14,470 bases of DNA from Spirochaetaceae bacterium (GTDB lineage: Bacteria; Spirochaetota; Spirochaetia; Treponematales; Breznakiellaceae), in NCBI GenBank assembly GCA_031255655.1, contig JAIRSB010000017.1, positions 1-14,470 of the forward strand, read 5' to 3'. The notes under the pieces were generated by a model. The model saw only the letters and a program-made list of their open reading frames with translations, was not told the origin of the DNA and did not search any database. Positions 6,262 to 13,610 of the stretch are shown here, piece after piece. Within the stretch, counting starts at the first letter, position 1. Each line of letters starts with the position of its first letter. The position numbers and the translations under genes are program-made.

Positions 6262-8340
6262 ATGAAAAAAAATCTTTATGTCTGCGCCCTTTTTTCCGCG
6301 CTTTGCCTGCTGACGCACCGCGCCTTTTCACAGAATACGGCGGACGAAACGCGACTGCCACTCAAAAAGATAAGCATATTTTCGTCCGGCGTAAGCTACT
6401 TTGAACACCGCGGCCCCATATCGCCCGAAGCAGCGTTGACCCTGAATTTCAACAGCGGCACGGTGAACGATGCACTTAAATCCCTTGTTATAAACGACCC
6501 GGAGGCTGCGCTGCCGGACATCACTTATCAATCCGAAACAACGCTGATACGGACACTGCGGAGCCTCAAAATCAATCTTTCCGGTAATCCGGGCATGGCG
6601 GGCATCCTTTCCTCACTTAAGGGCGAAGAAATTCAGATGACAGCGTCAACTCCCGCGCCCGCCACGCTTGAAGGCCGCATTGTGGCGGTGGAAACGTCAC
6701 CAGTTTTTTTAAGAGGCGGTGAAGGCGGCGGCGAGCCTTCCATAACGATTTCAACGCCGAACGGCATCCGGATGATAAAACTAAAGGATATTCAATCACT
6801 CAATTTTAAGAACGCCGCCATAAACGCCGACCTCATCCGCGCCCTTGACATAATCCGTTCATCCAACAACGGCGACATGAAAACGCTGAATATATCCTTA
6901 TCTGGAAAAAGCCGGCGCGACATCGGCATAAGCTATGTAATTCCGTCTCCAGTTTGGAAAGTTTCGTACCGGCTGGAAATCAACGGAGGCGGGAAATCCC
7001 TGTTGCAAGGCTGGGCGATCATCGATAACGACGGCGACATCGACTGGACGGATGTCGAAATCTCACTTGTTACGGGAAGGCCGGTATCTTTCATTCAGAA
7101 CTTGTATCCGCCGTACTACGTGAACCGCCCCGTTCTGCCGCTGGCGATAGCCGGAGCAGCGGAGGCGCGGACTTACGAATCTGGATACGGAGGCAGAGAT
7201 CAGACGGTGGAAGATAGTTTCGATATGGCGCGCGGAGACTCGGCCTTCGAGATTGCGGCGGATGAAGAAGCCCTCGCTCCCCGTCCGCAAGCTATGGCCG
7301 CCCGCGCCCTCTCTAGCAGAACGTCGAACGCCGTTTCGCCCTATGGCGGCGCGCTGGATACGGCTCGCGGGGCGGACGCGGGCGACCAGTTCGAATTCAC
7401 GCTAAAAAATCCGGTTACCCTCGCCCGCCAGCAGAGCGCTATGCTTCCGCTTGTCGAAGGGACTTTTGACGCTGAAAAGACGCTTGTGTTTTCGGGACAG
7501 CGGGCAATGACGGGTGTTACGCTGCACCCTGCCATAAGCGTCCGCATTACAAACAATTCCGGCATGAAGCTGCCCGCCGGACCGGTTACGGTTTTTGACG
7601 GCGGCGTTTACGCCGGAGACGCGCTAATCGAGTTCCTGCCGGAAGGTGAGAAGCGAATAATCTCCTACGGGGACGACTTGTCGGTTTCCGGCGTCGTCAT
7701 TTCGTCGTTCAAACGTGTGATAGACGCGGTAACGGCGAGCCGCGGCGTTATGACGCTTTCCCGCAAAAACATAAACGAAAGGATTTACACGATACGGAAT
7801 TCCGCCCGTTCCGCGAAGAAACTGGTAATCGAACATCCGGTAACGCGCGGTGCCGCGCTGACGGAACCTGCAAAATTTGACGAGCAGACCGCCACGCTTT
7901 ACCGCTTTTCTCTGGATCTTGCCGCTGGAGCGACGCTTAATTTTCCGGTTATCGAGGAAACTCCGGTATTCGAGACCATAAACCTTTCAGGGTTAAGCGA
8001 TGCCGCGTTCGCAGCCTTTTCGAGCAACGCTGAAATACCGGAAAAGGCGCGTAAAGCGTTCGCGGCGGCGCTTGCGCTCAAACGCGGGGCGGACGAAGCA
8101 GCTAAAAAACTGTCGGAACTGGAAGCCCAGCGCGTCAGACTTACGGCGGACGAGGAACGCATACGGAACAATATCGAGGCGGCAGGGAAAGAAAGTCCGC
8201 AGGGGCAGGAGTATCTGCTCCGCCTAGCCGGACAGGACGCCGCTATCGAAGCTCAAAACACGGCTATTGACGCCGCCCGCGCCGAGCTTGCCGAAGCCGA
8301 GAAAGCGTACAAAGATTATTTGAACGCTATTGACCTATAA
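6262..8340 (+). CDS. Exported DUF4139-domain protein with C-terminal coiled coil
   Basis: A 692-residue protein of the DUF4139 group, a bacterial family with no firmly assigned biochemical role. It begins with a signal peptide (MKKNLYVCALFSALCLLTHRAFS, cleavage likely just before Gln24), so it is exported to the periplasm or outer face. The first 190 residues open with LKKISIFSSGVSYFEHRG, as in related proteins. The DUF4139 core, roughly 200-580, includes ISYVIPSPVWKVSYRLEI and a beta-rich body (GWAIIDNDGDIDWTDVEISLVTGRPVSF has the typical lead-in). Residues about 600-690 are an Ala/Glu/Lys-rich coiled coil. Start: ATG after a repeated AAGGAAC, the second copy at 6251-6257. It is followed 15 bases later by the fumarase, suggesting co-transcription. 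The segment around residues 300-370 is low complexity. The family call is good, function is open. Confidence 0.85.
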   Translation: MKKNLYVCALFSALCLLTHRAFSQNTADETRLPLKKISIFSSGVSYFEHRGPISPEAALTLNFNSGTVNDALKSLVINDPEAALPDITYQSETTLIRTLRSLKINLSGNPGMAGILSSLKGEEIQMTASTPAPATLEGRIVAVETSPVFLRGGEGGGEPSITISTPNGIRMIKLKDIQSLNFKNAAINADLIRALDIIRSSNNGDMKTLNISLSGKSRRDIGISYVIPSPVWKVSYRLEINGGGKSLLQGWAIIDNDGDIDWTDVEISLVTGRPVSFIQNLYPPYYVNRPVLPLAIAGAAEARTYESGYGGRDQTVEDSFDMARGDSAFEIAADEEALAPRPQAMAARALSSRTSNAVSPYGGALDTARGADAGDQFEFTLKNPVTLARQQSAMLPLVEGTFDAEKTLVFSGQRAMTGVTLHPAISVRITNNSGMKLPAGPVTVFDGGVYAGDALIEFLPEGEKRIISYGDDLSVSGVVISSFKRVIDAVTASRGVMTLSRKNINERIYTIRNSARSAKKLVIEHPVTRGAALTEPAKFDEQTATLYRFSLDLAAGATLNFPVIEETPVFETINLSGLSDAAFAAFSSNAEIPEKARKAFAAALALKRGADEAAKKLSELEAQRVRLTADEERIRNNIEAAGKESPQGQEYLLRLAGQDAAIEAQNTAIDAARAELAEAEKAYKDYLNAIDL

Positions 8341-8355
8341 GCCGCCGTATTTCCC

Positions 8356-9966
8356 GTGAACCTTAACGAAATCATCAGTGCCAGTTTTGATAGAACCGAA
8401 TTCACCGCTTTCGAGACGGTGGAAAAGCCTATTTTACAGGACGGACGGCTGCTTATCCCCCCCTCCTGCCTTGAAAACCTGGCGGAAGAAGCCTTTACCC
8501 GCGTATCGTTTTACTACCGCCGAAGCCACCTAAAACTGCTTGCCGCCGCTTTTGACATGGTGGATACCGAAGAAAACGAAAAGTTGGTGATACGCGATAT
8601 TATCGATAACGCGCTTACGGCGGCGGAAGAGGGGCTGCCGCTATGTCAAGATACCGGCTCTGCCTGCGTTTACGGCTGGAAAGATGAAAACGCCGTAACA
8701 AACGCGGAAGACAGTACGTTTCTCGAAAGCGGGATAGCCTCCGCGTACCGAAAAAACCGCTTTCGCGCCTCTCAGATTGTTCCGCTTTCATTCTTTGATG
8801 AGCGCAACAGCGGGAACAATCTCCCCGCCCAGATTCGGATAGAAGCTGTCCGGCAGGTGGATGACCGCCCGCGCTACCGTTTCTTGTTCGCAGCGAAAGG
8901 CGGCGGCTCATCCAATAAGACCTCTTACTTTTCGCTGCCTCCGGCTGTCTTGTCCCCCCACGAGTTCGACTGCTTCCTTAAAGAAAAAATCGAGGCTTTG
9001 GGAACCGCCGCATGTCCGCCGTACCGCCTAGCTATTGTGGTGGGAGGTTTGAGCCCAGAATATAATCTTGAAATACTGAAACTCGCTACAACGGAACTGT
9101 TGGACGGCGCGCCATACTTTGGCGCGCCGGAGAGCGGAGACGCTGAAAACGGATTATCCGGCGGCTCCCCGCTGTACCGCGATATTTTCTGGGAAAAGCG
9201 GGCGATGGAAATCGCCGCAGACAGCGGGTTGGGAGCGCAAGCAGGCGGGAAACGCCTAGCTATTGATGTCCGCGTTCTCCGCCTTCCACGCCACGCCGCT
9301 TCTTGCCCCGTCTCCATCGGGGTATCGTGCACAGCTCACCGCAATATGCTTGCGTTCATTGACGAGAGCGGACTTTTCCTTGAAAAGCTGGAATATAAGC
9401 CAAAAGATTTTTTACGCCCGTCAGCATCCCAGCCGGAAGTCGCTGTCTTAAACGCCGTGCCCCGCGTCCGCCTCGAAACGCCGCTGAACAAAGCCCGCGA
9501 GGTTTTGTCCGCCTACAGCGCGGGATGCGCCCTCCTTTTAAGCGGAAAACTGCTTGTGGCGCGGGACGCGGCGCACCATAAATGGCGTGAACTACTGAGA
9601 GAAGCAAAACCGCTGCCGGAGTACCTATTCATGTACCCGGTATTTTACGCCGGTCCGTCGGAAACGCCGCCAGGCCGCGTCATAGGCAGCATCGGGCCTA
9701 CAACATCAGCGCGTATGGACATTTACGCGGAAGAACTTCTTTCACGCGGAGCTTCGCTGGTATGCGTAGGGAAAGGCGGACGCACAACGCTATGGACAGA
9801 CGCAGCTTCAAAGTACGGCGGCGTTTACCTTACCGCGGCAGGCGGGGCGGCAGCGCTCATTGCCGGAAAAAACGCCGTCTCTGTCAAAATAATCGACTAT
9901 CCCGAACTGGCAATGGAAGCCGTCCGCCTACTTGAGGTAAAGGATTTGCGCGTGTTTGTAGGCTGA
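8356..9966 (+). CDS. Class I (iron-sulfur) fumarate hydratase, fused alpha and beta domains
   Basis: Interconverts fumarate and malate using a [4Fe-4S] cluster whose open iron binds substrate. The 536 residues correspond to the one-chain FumA/FumB type. The alpha part (about 1-350) supplies the three likely cluster cysteines: PLCQDTGSA (Cys97), GTAACPPYRLAIVVGG (Cys220) and SIGVSCTAHRN (Cys325). It also has KGGGSSNKT (181-189). The beta part (about 380-536) has SGKLLVARDAAHHKW, YAGPSETPPGRVIGSIGPTTSARMD and GKGGRTT. The start is a GTG with no recognisable Shine-Dalgarno, 15 bases after the DUF4139 stop, so translation probably depends on coupling. Related class I dehydratases (tartrate or mesaconate enzymes) share this fold, so the substrate is likely but not proven. 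The nearby nifSU operon could supply its cluster. Confidence 0.92.
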   Translation: MNLNEIISASFDRTEFTAFETVEKPILQDGRLLIPPSCLENLAEEAFTRVSFYYRRSHLKLLAAAFDMVDTEENEKLVIRDIIDNALTAAEEGLPLCQDTGSACVYGWKDENAVTNAEDSTFLESGIASAYRKNRFRASQIVPLSFFDERNSGNNLPAQIRIEAVRQVDDRPRYRFLFAAKGGGSSNKTSYFSLPPAVLSPHEFDCFLKEKIEALGTAACPPYRLAIVVGGLSPEYNLEILKLATTELLDGAPYFGAPESGDAENGLSGGSPLYRDIFWEKRAMEIAADSGLGAQAGGKRLAIDVRVLRLPRHAASCPVSIGVSCTAHRNMLAFIDESGLFLEKLEYKPKDFLRPSASQPEVAVLNAVPRVRLETPLNKAREVLSAYSAGCALLLSGKLLVARDAAHHKWRELLREAKPLPEYLFMYPVFYAGPSETPPGRVIGSIGPTTSARMDIYAEELLSRGASLVCVGKGGRTTLWTDAASKYGGVYLTAAGGAAALIAGKNAVSVKIIDYPELAMEAVRLLEVKDLRVFVG

Positions 9967-10018
9967 TGTCATAAAATAAATCCTAATGTTTACCGGTATA
10001 TTTGCCGATATAAGAAAT

Positions 10019-10654
10019 ATGAGGTCTATACAATTTTGTTTAACGGGCTCAATGCTTTTTGTTATGTTATTCGCTTCGTGCGCTTCCGCTCCGAAACACA
10101 GCGTAATAGACACGGCCTCCGTTGAAAAAGTTGAAAGGCCGTCCATTCCTGAATCTCCCGTGCTAATACTTGGACGTGGGAAGATAAGCAGCGATAAACT
10201 CGCCGAATTCCTTATCGTCGCTAATCCAAAAATCGAGAAGCCTTTCGCGAAAAATTTTGCTCAAATATATGTTGATGAAGCCGCGCTGGAAGGCGTGAAT
10301 CATGACGTAGCGTTTTCGCAGATGTGTCTTGAGACAGGTTTTCTGTCTTTCGGTGGTCTGGTGAAGCCGGACATGAATAATTTTTGCGGGCTAGGCGCTA
10401 TAGGCCCGGGTCAGGAAGGCGAAAGTTTCCCGACTCCGCAGATAGGCGTTCGCGCACAAATTCAGCACCTTAAGGCATACGCCACCGAAGAACCCCTTAA
10501 ACAGCCGCTTGTCGACCCGCGCTACCGTTGGGTGCGCTACGGCTCCGCTCCTACCATTTACGAACTTGCCGGCGCATGGGCCACAGATAAAGATTATGGG
10601 AAAAAAATAAAAAACATTCTGAACAACCTATACGCCGCCGCTTACGGCTCGTAG
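10019..10654 (+). CDS. Glucosaminidase-domain lipoprotein (probable peptidoglycan hydrolase)
   Basis: Probable cell-envelope lipoprotein that cleaves the glycan strands of peptidoglycan. From this ATG the protein starts MRSIQFCLTGSMLFVMLFASCAS: a positive charge, a hydrophobic stretch and a lipobox-like FASC. This is a loose lipobox of the kind spirochaetes accept. The C-terminal region has the glucosaminidase fold landmarks VAFSQMCLETGFLSFGG with the expected catalytic Glu (in ETGF), NNFCGLGAIG, and TPQIGVRAQIQHLKAYA. An upstream in-frame ATG at 9986 would add 11 residues and make an unusually long signal peptide. Neither start has a good Shine-Dalgarno. It lies 52 bases after the fumarase and converges on the helicase gene with no clear terminator between them. 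The domain call is good, exact bond specificity is unproven. Confidence 0.85.
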   Translation: MRSIQFCLTGSMLFVMLFASCASAPKHSVIDTASVEKVERPSIPESPVLILGRGKISSDKLAEFLIVANPKIEKPFAKNFAQIYVDEAALEGVNHDVAFSQMCLETGFLSFGGLVKPDMNNFCGLGAIGPGQEGESFPTPQIGVRAQIQHLKAYATEEPLKQPLVDPRYRWVRYGSAPTIYELAGAWATDKDYGKKIKNILNNLYAAAYGS

Positions 10655-10685
10655 TCCCCCGCCACCCCGCATACAGCAAACTTTT

Positions 10686-12710
10686 TTACGAGACAGGCGG
10701 ACAGGCAGAGCGTTTGAATTTTTCTTTCATCTGCGCAAAGTATTCTTCCGCGCTGGGCGGATTTTCTTCTTGCTCGTTTGACAATCCGCTGCTGTTTTCA
10801 ATAAGCTCCGGCGGTATTTCTTGTAAAAAAGGAGATGGGCTGCATTCAATAAGCGTCTGATTCCGGCGGCGGTGCAGACAGCTTGTAATAAACAGCTTTT
10901 CACGCGCGCGGGTTATGGCCACATAGAACAAACGGCGTTCCTCCTCCAAATTACTTGCCTCCTCTTCAAGACTGCGTTCGTGCGGAATAATGCCGTCTTC
11001 AGCCCCTGCTATGAACACTACAGGAAATTCCAGCCCTTTAGACGCGTGAATCGTCATAAGATTAACCTTTCCGCCGGACTGATCGCCGTCACCTTCGTCG
11101 CGTGTTAAAAGACTTATGCGATTAAGATACGGATACAACGTGGGGTCAAAATTGTCAGGATTTTTTTCCCATACTTCTATGGATTGTATAAATTTTTGTA
11201 TGTTAAGAAATTTCCAACGTGCGGCTTTTTCATTTTTACCGTTGTCGCTGACAAGGTGAGACCAGTAATCAATCACGTCAACCAAGTTTTTAACCTTGCG
11301 CGACAAATCTTTTTTACCCAAAATCTCTTCACGCTGCGTCTCAATCAATGTCAAAAACTGGTCAATTTCGGTCTTTGCCGTCTCCTGAAAAAGCGTATCT
11401 TGCGCGTAACGCATCCTATTCATAGCATCCCACAACGGAATATTGTTCACGCGGGCAAGTTCCGATATTTGCGCTATCGCGCTTTTCCCGATACCGCGCC
11501 GCGGTGTATTGATTATACGCAGCAAATTGACATCATCATTAGTGTTTCCGATGACACGCAGATAGCTTAAAACATCTTTTATCTCTTTGCGGGCAAAAAA
11601 ACTCGTGCCGCCTGACACTCGGTACGGAATATTTTCCGCAAGCAAGCTTTCTTCGATACGGTCCATCAGCGAATTGGTTCGCAGCAGAATCCCGAAATCG
11701 TCATATTTCAGATTTTCGCGCCGTTTGACCGCTCTTATTTTTTCCGCGATAAAATCAGCTTCCGTGCTTTCATTATCGGGCGAAAACAATTCTATCGCCT
11801 TGCCGCCGCTTTTACCTGTCCAAAGCCGCTTTTCCTTACGATTCGTATTGTGAGAAATAACGCCGTTGGCAGCATCCAGTATTGTTGTGGTGGAACGGTA
11901 ATTCTGTTCAAGTTTTATTTCCAGTAAATCTGGAAAATCTTTTTCAAATTGAAGTATATTCTCGTAGTTCGCGCCGCGCCATGAGTATATGGACTGGTCG
12001 TCGTCGCCCACAACACAGACGTTGTTCCCGGCAAGCAATTTCATCAATCTGTACTGAACGCGGCTAGTGTCCTGAAATTCGTCCACCATTAAGTAGCGGT
12101 AGCGGGCGCGGTATTTTTGCAGAGTTTCAGGAAACAATTCAAAAAGTGTAATCGGCATTACCAGCAAATCATCAAAATCGACAGCGTTATACACTTTCAA
12201 GCTATGCTGATATTCATCAAACACGCACCGGAGCGCAGGGTCTGCGCCTTCTCCCCAGCGCAGCAAGCCTGTTTTTATTTTAGAGAAAATTTGCCCTATA
12301 GATTTTACATCCCCGCCCTCGCTGGCTTTGTACATTTTGCATTCGCGCAACGCCTCTTTTACCGCTTCGAATTTGTCGCCTTCGTCATAAATCGAGAAAT
12401 TCTGCCGCCAGCCCAGCGCCTCAATTTCATCGCGCAGAATTTTAACGCCGAAAGCGTGAAAAGTACTTACGGTAAGCGCGCGTAACGAGCGTCCCGTAAT
12501 TTCTTTAACACGCTCTTCCATTTCACGAGAGGCTTTATTGGTAAACGTCAAAGCTAAAACAGCCGATTGCGGAATGCCTTTTTCAAGCATATACGCAATA
12601 CGGCATGTTATTACACGAGTTTTCCCGGAGCCGGCACCCGCTATGATGAGAACCGGCCCCTCAATAGCTTCTACAGCTTGTAATTGAGGCGGATTAAGAC
12701 CGTAATTAAT
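10686..12710 (-). CDS. UvrD/Rep/PcrA-family DNA helicase (superfamily 1A)
   Basis: 3'-5' DNA helicase for repair and replication-fork maintenance. All family motifs are present: LIIAGAGSGKTRV (Walker A, about residue 22-33 from the start used here), TFTNKASREME (Ia), MVDEFQDTS (II, about 208-216), VVGDDDQSIYSWRGA (III), LEQNYRST (IV), LMTIHASKGLEFPVVFIAG (V) and EERRLFYVAITRARE (VI). From 12710 the protein is 674 residues, close to Rep length. The first ATG (12590) would delete Walker A, and no ATG, GTG or TTG exists before it in frame. I therefore placed the start at ATT 12710, two bases after the upstream stop. ATA at 12716, or a -1 frameshift out of the upstream gene, is equally possible. 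Function call is secure, the 5' end is not. Confidence 0.95.
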   Translation of the reverse strand: MNYGLNPPQLQAVEAIEGPVLIIAGAGSGKTRVITCRIAYMLEKGIPQSAVLALTFTNKASREMEERVKEITGRSLRALTVSTFHAFGVKILRDEIEALGWRQNFSIYDEGDKFEAVKEALRECKMYKASEGGDVKSIGQIFSKIKTGLLRWGEGADPALRCVFDEYQHSLKVYNAVDFDDLLVMPITLFELFPETLQKYRARYRYLMVDEFQDTSRVQYRLMKLLAGNNVCVVGDDDQSIYSWRGANYENILQFEKDFPDLLEIKLEQNYRSTTTILDAANGVISHNTNRKEKRLWTGKSGGKAIELFSPDNESTEADFIAEKIRAVKRRENLKYDDFGILLRTNSLMDRIEESLLAENIPYRVSGGTSFFARKEIKDVLSYLRVIGNTNDDVNLLRIINTPRRGIGKSAIAQISELARVNNIPLWDAMNRMRYAQDTLFQETAKTEIDQFLTLIETQREEILGKKDLSRKVKNLVDVIDYWSHLVSDNGKNEKAARWKFLNIQKFIQSIEVWEKNPDNFDPTLYPYLNRISLLTRDEGDGDQSGGKVNLMTIHASKGLEFPVVFIAGAEDGIIPHERSLEEEASNLEEERRLFYVAITRAREKLFITSCLHRRRNQTLIECSPSPFLQEIPPELIENSSGLSNEQEENPPSAEEYFAQMKEKFKRSACPPVS

Positions 12711-12712
12711 AC

Positions 12713-12973
12713 TTATTTCTTTTTGCGGCCCGGCACCGGCTTGGCGCTGGAAGCGGCTTTCTTCGCGGGGGCTGGCGGCGCCTTCACCTCAATTCTGTCA
12801 AGAGATACCGCCGGAAAAACCGCTTGTTGGGCTTCGCGGTTATCTGAAAACCAAACGGTAGTAACCTTTTTTTCTTCGGCGTCAACCGAAACGACAATCA
12901 TTTTCGGGCTATTAGGAAGCGCGGTAACATATACCGCGTCCCCAATTAACGAACCTGTAGCGCGTACACTCAT
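12713..12973 (-). CDS. Small DUF2158/YodC-like protein with basic Ala/Pro/Lys tail
   Basis: An 86-residue protein. The first 60 residues (IGDAVYVTALPNSPKMIVVSVD...TTVWFSDNREAQQAVFPAVSLDRIE) fit the small beta-barrel DUF2158/YodC pattern: GD-V near the start, PKM-V, a WF in the middle and a final L. The last 25 residues (APPAPAKKAASSAKPVPGRKKK) are a disordered, strongly basic tail such as binds nucleic acid. Start: ATG with a strong AAGGAGA seven bases upstream (12981-12987). Its stop lies next to the helicase reading frame, so the two are surely co-transcribed and probably coupled. The last codons include C-AAA-AAG, a weak slippery site in the frame that would join the helicase. The role is unknown. 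Coupling to a helicase suggests a DNA-related one, as inference. Confidence 0.75.
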   Translation of the reverse strand: MSVRATGSLIGDAVYVTALPNSPKMIVVSVDAEEKKVTTVWFSDNREAQQAVFPAVSLDRIEVKAPPAPAKKAASSAKPVPGRKKK

Positions 12974-12992
12974 AATAAGATCTCCTTACTCT

Positions 12993-13109
12993 ATGTTAAA
13001 CTACGACCTTCCTTACAACTTTCTGTTCGAGGAAAACGGTCATGCGGCTGTAGTGTTTCAAGGCAAATTCATATCTGAAACCGCCGCAACTTTATTCAAA
13101 ACATACTAG
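12993..13109 (+). CDS. Candidate 38-residue ORF or gene remnant
   Basis: ATG to TAG encodes a 38-residue peptide with a protein-like composition (FLFEENGHAAVVFQGKF). No Shine-Dalgarno precedes it, and its start lies in the upstream region of the divergent DUF2158-like gene. After its stop, the plus strand stays open in the -1 frame (ILVKITGIYKRPDAISAIQH...) up to a stop at 13291, without a usable start codon. The two together could be a frameshifted remnant of a larger gene. Equally they may be chance. Confidence 0.2.
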   Translation: MLNYDLPYNFLFEENGHAAVVFQGKFISETAATLFKTY

Positions 13110-13162
13110 TAAAAATCACGGGGATATACAAGAGACCTGACGCGATATCAGCAATTCAACAT

Positions 13163-13333
13163 TTACCCGTCGTCATCACTGATAATAAAGAGCACGCAAG
13201 GCTTTCCGGCGTCCGCAAGCTGCATTGTACCGTAGTCAGTATATTTCACAGGCGTGGTGTGGACTTTCCCTCGTTTGGTAGACAGAATTAAGCGGGCTTT
13301 TCCGAGTCGACCTATAAGGGAAACATTTGACAT
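13163..13333 (-). CDS. Candidate 56-residue small protein, unknown
   Basis: An uninterrupted ATG-to-TAA frame on the minus strand encodes 56 residues: a basic middle (GKARLILSTKRGKVHTT) and a hydrophobic, acidic end (PCVLFIISDDDG). Base and codon use resemble the housekeeping genes rather than the AT-rich gene next door. No clear Shine-Dalgarno is present. The opposite strand is also open across the same bases, so direction is uncertain. I recognise no family. Confidence 0.3.
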   Translation of the reverse strand: MSNVSLIGRLGKARLILSTKRGKVHTTPVKYTDYGTMQLADAGKPCVLFIISDDDG

Positions 13334-13404
13334 TACCACATTTGGAGGGCATAAAGACGGAATCTATGCACAAGATTGTTTGTCGTACTTACTATTAAAC
13401 AGGA

Positions 13405-13507
13405 ACGCAGCGCGCCCCCGCTGGTGCCTTACGGCAACAAGGCATAATAGCACGCCCCCACGCATCAAAGCAAGCGTGAGGGGAAAGGGGTGTGTTGGGG
13501 GACTGGG
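13405..13507. repeat. Hairpin-rich block ending in a G-quadruplex motif
   Basis: Three hairpins follow one another: CAGCG/CGCTG (13408-13423), TGCCTT/AAGGCA (13425-13444) and CCCCCACGC with GCGTGAGGGG, one bulged A (13455-13483). Then come four G runs, GGGG-N3-GGGG-N6-GGGGG-N3-GGG (13480-13507), fitting the canonical G4 pattern on the plus strand. The last hairpin and the G4 share a G run, so they are mutually exclusive folds. No convincing gene covers it. It may be a dispersed repeat or a structured RNA. The rest of 13334-13404 and 13508-13610 shows nothing I can name. Confidence 0.5.
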
Positions 13508-13610
13508 ACTAACACGAGGCAGGAAATGTTTCGCGGCTAATATATGCACGGGAAATTTTATACGTTTAAAACAAAATGTCTTGATTTCAGAATAAATTGT
13601 GTGATAATAT

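Noticed and set aside
12684..12992. Plus-strand open frame opposite the DUF2158-like gene and helicase 5' end
   Set aside because: The minus strand here encodes a recognisable small protein with a strong ribosome site and the helicase Walker A; the plus frame is antisense.
13364..13549. 61-residue minus-strand open frame over the hairpin block
   Set aside because: Its translation follows inverted-repeat and G/C-run sequence and has no ribosome site; it looks like a spurious frame over structured DNA.
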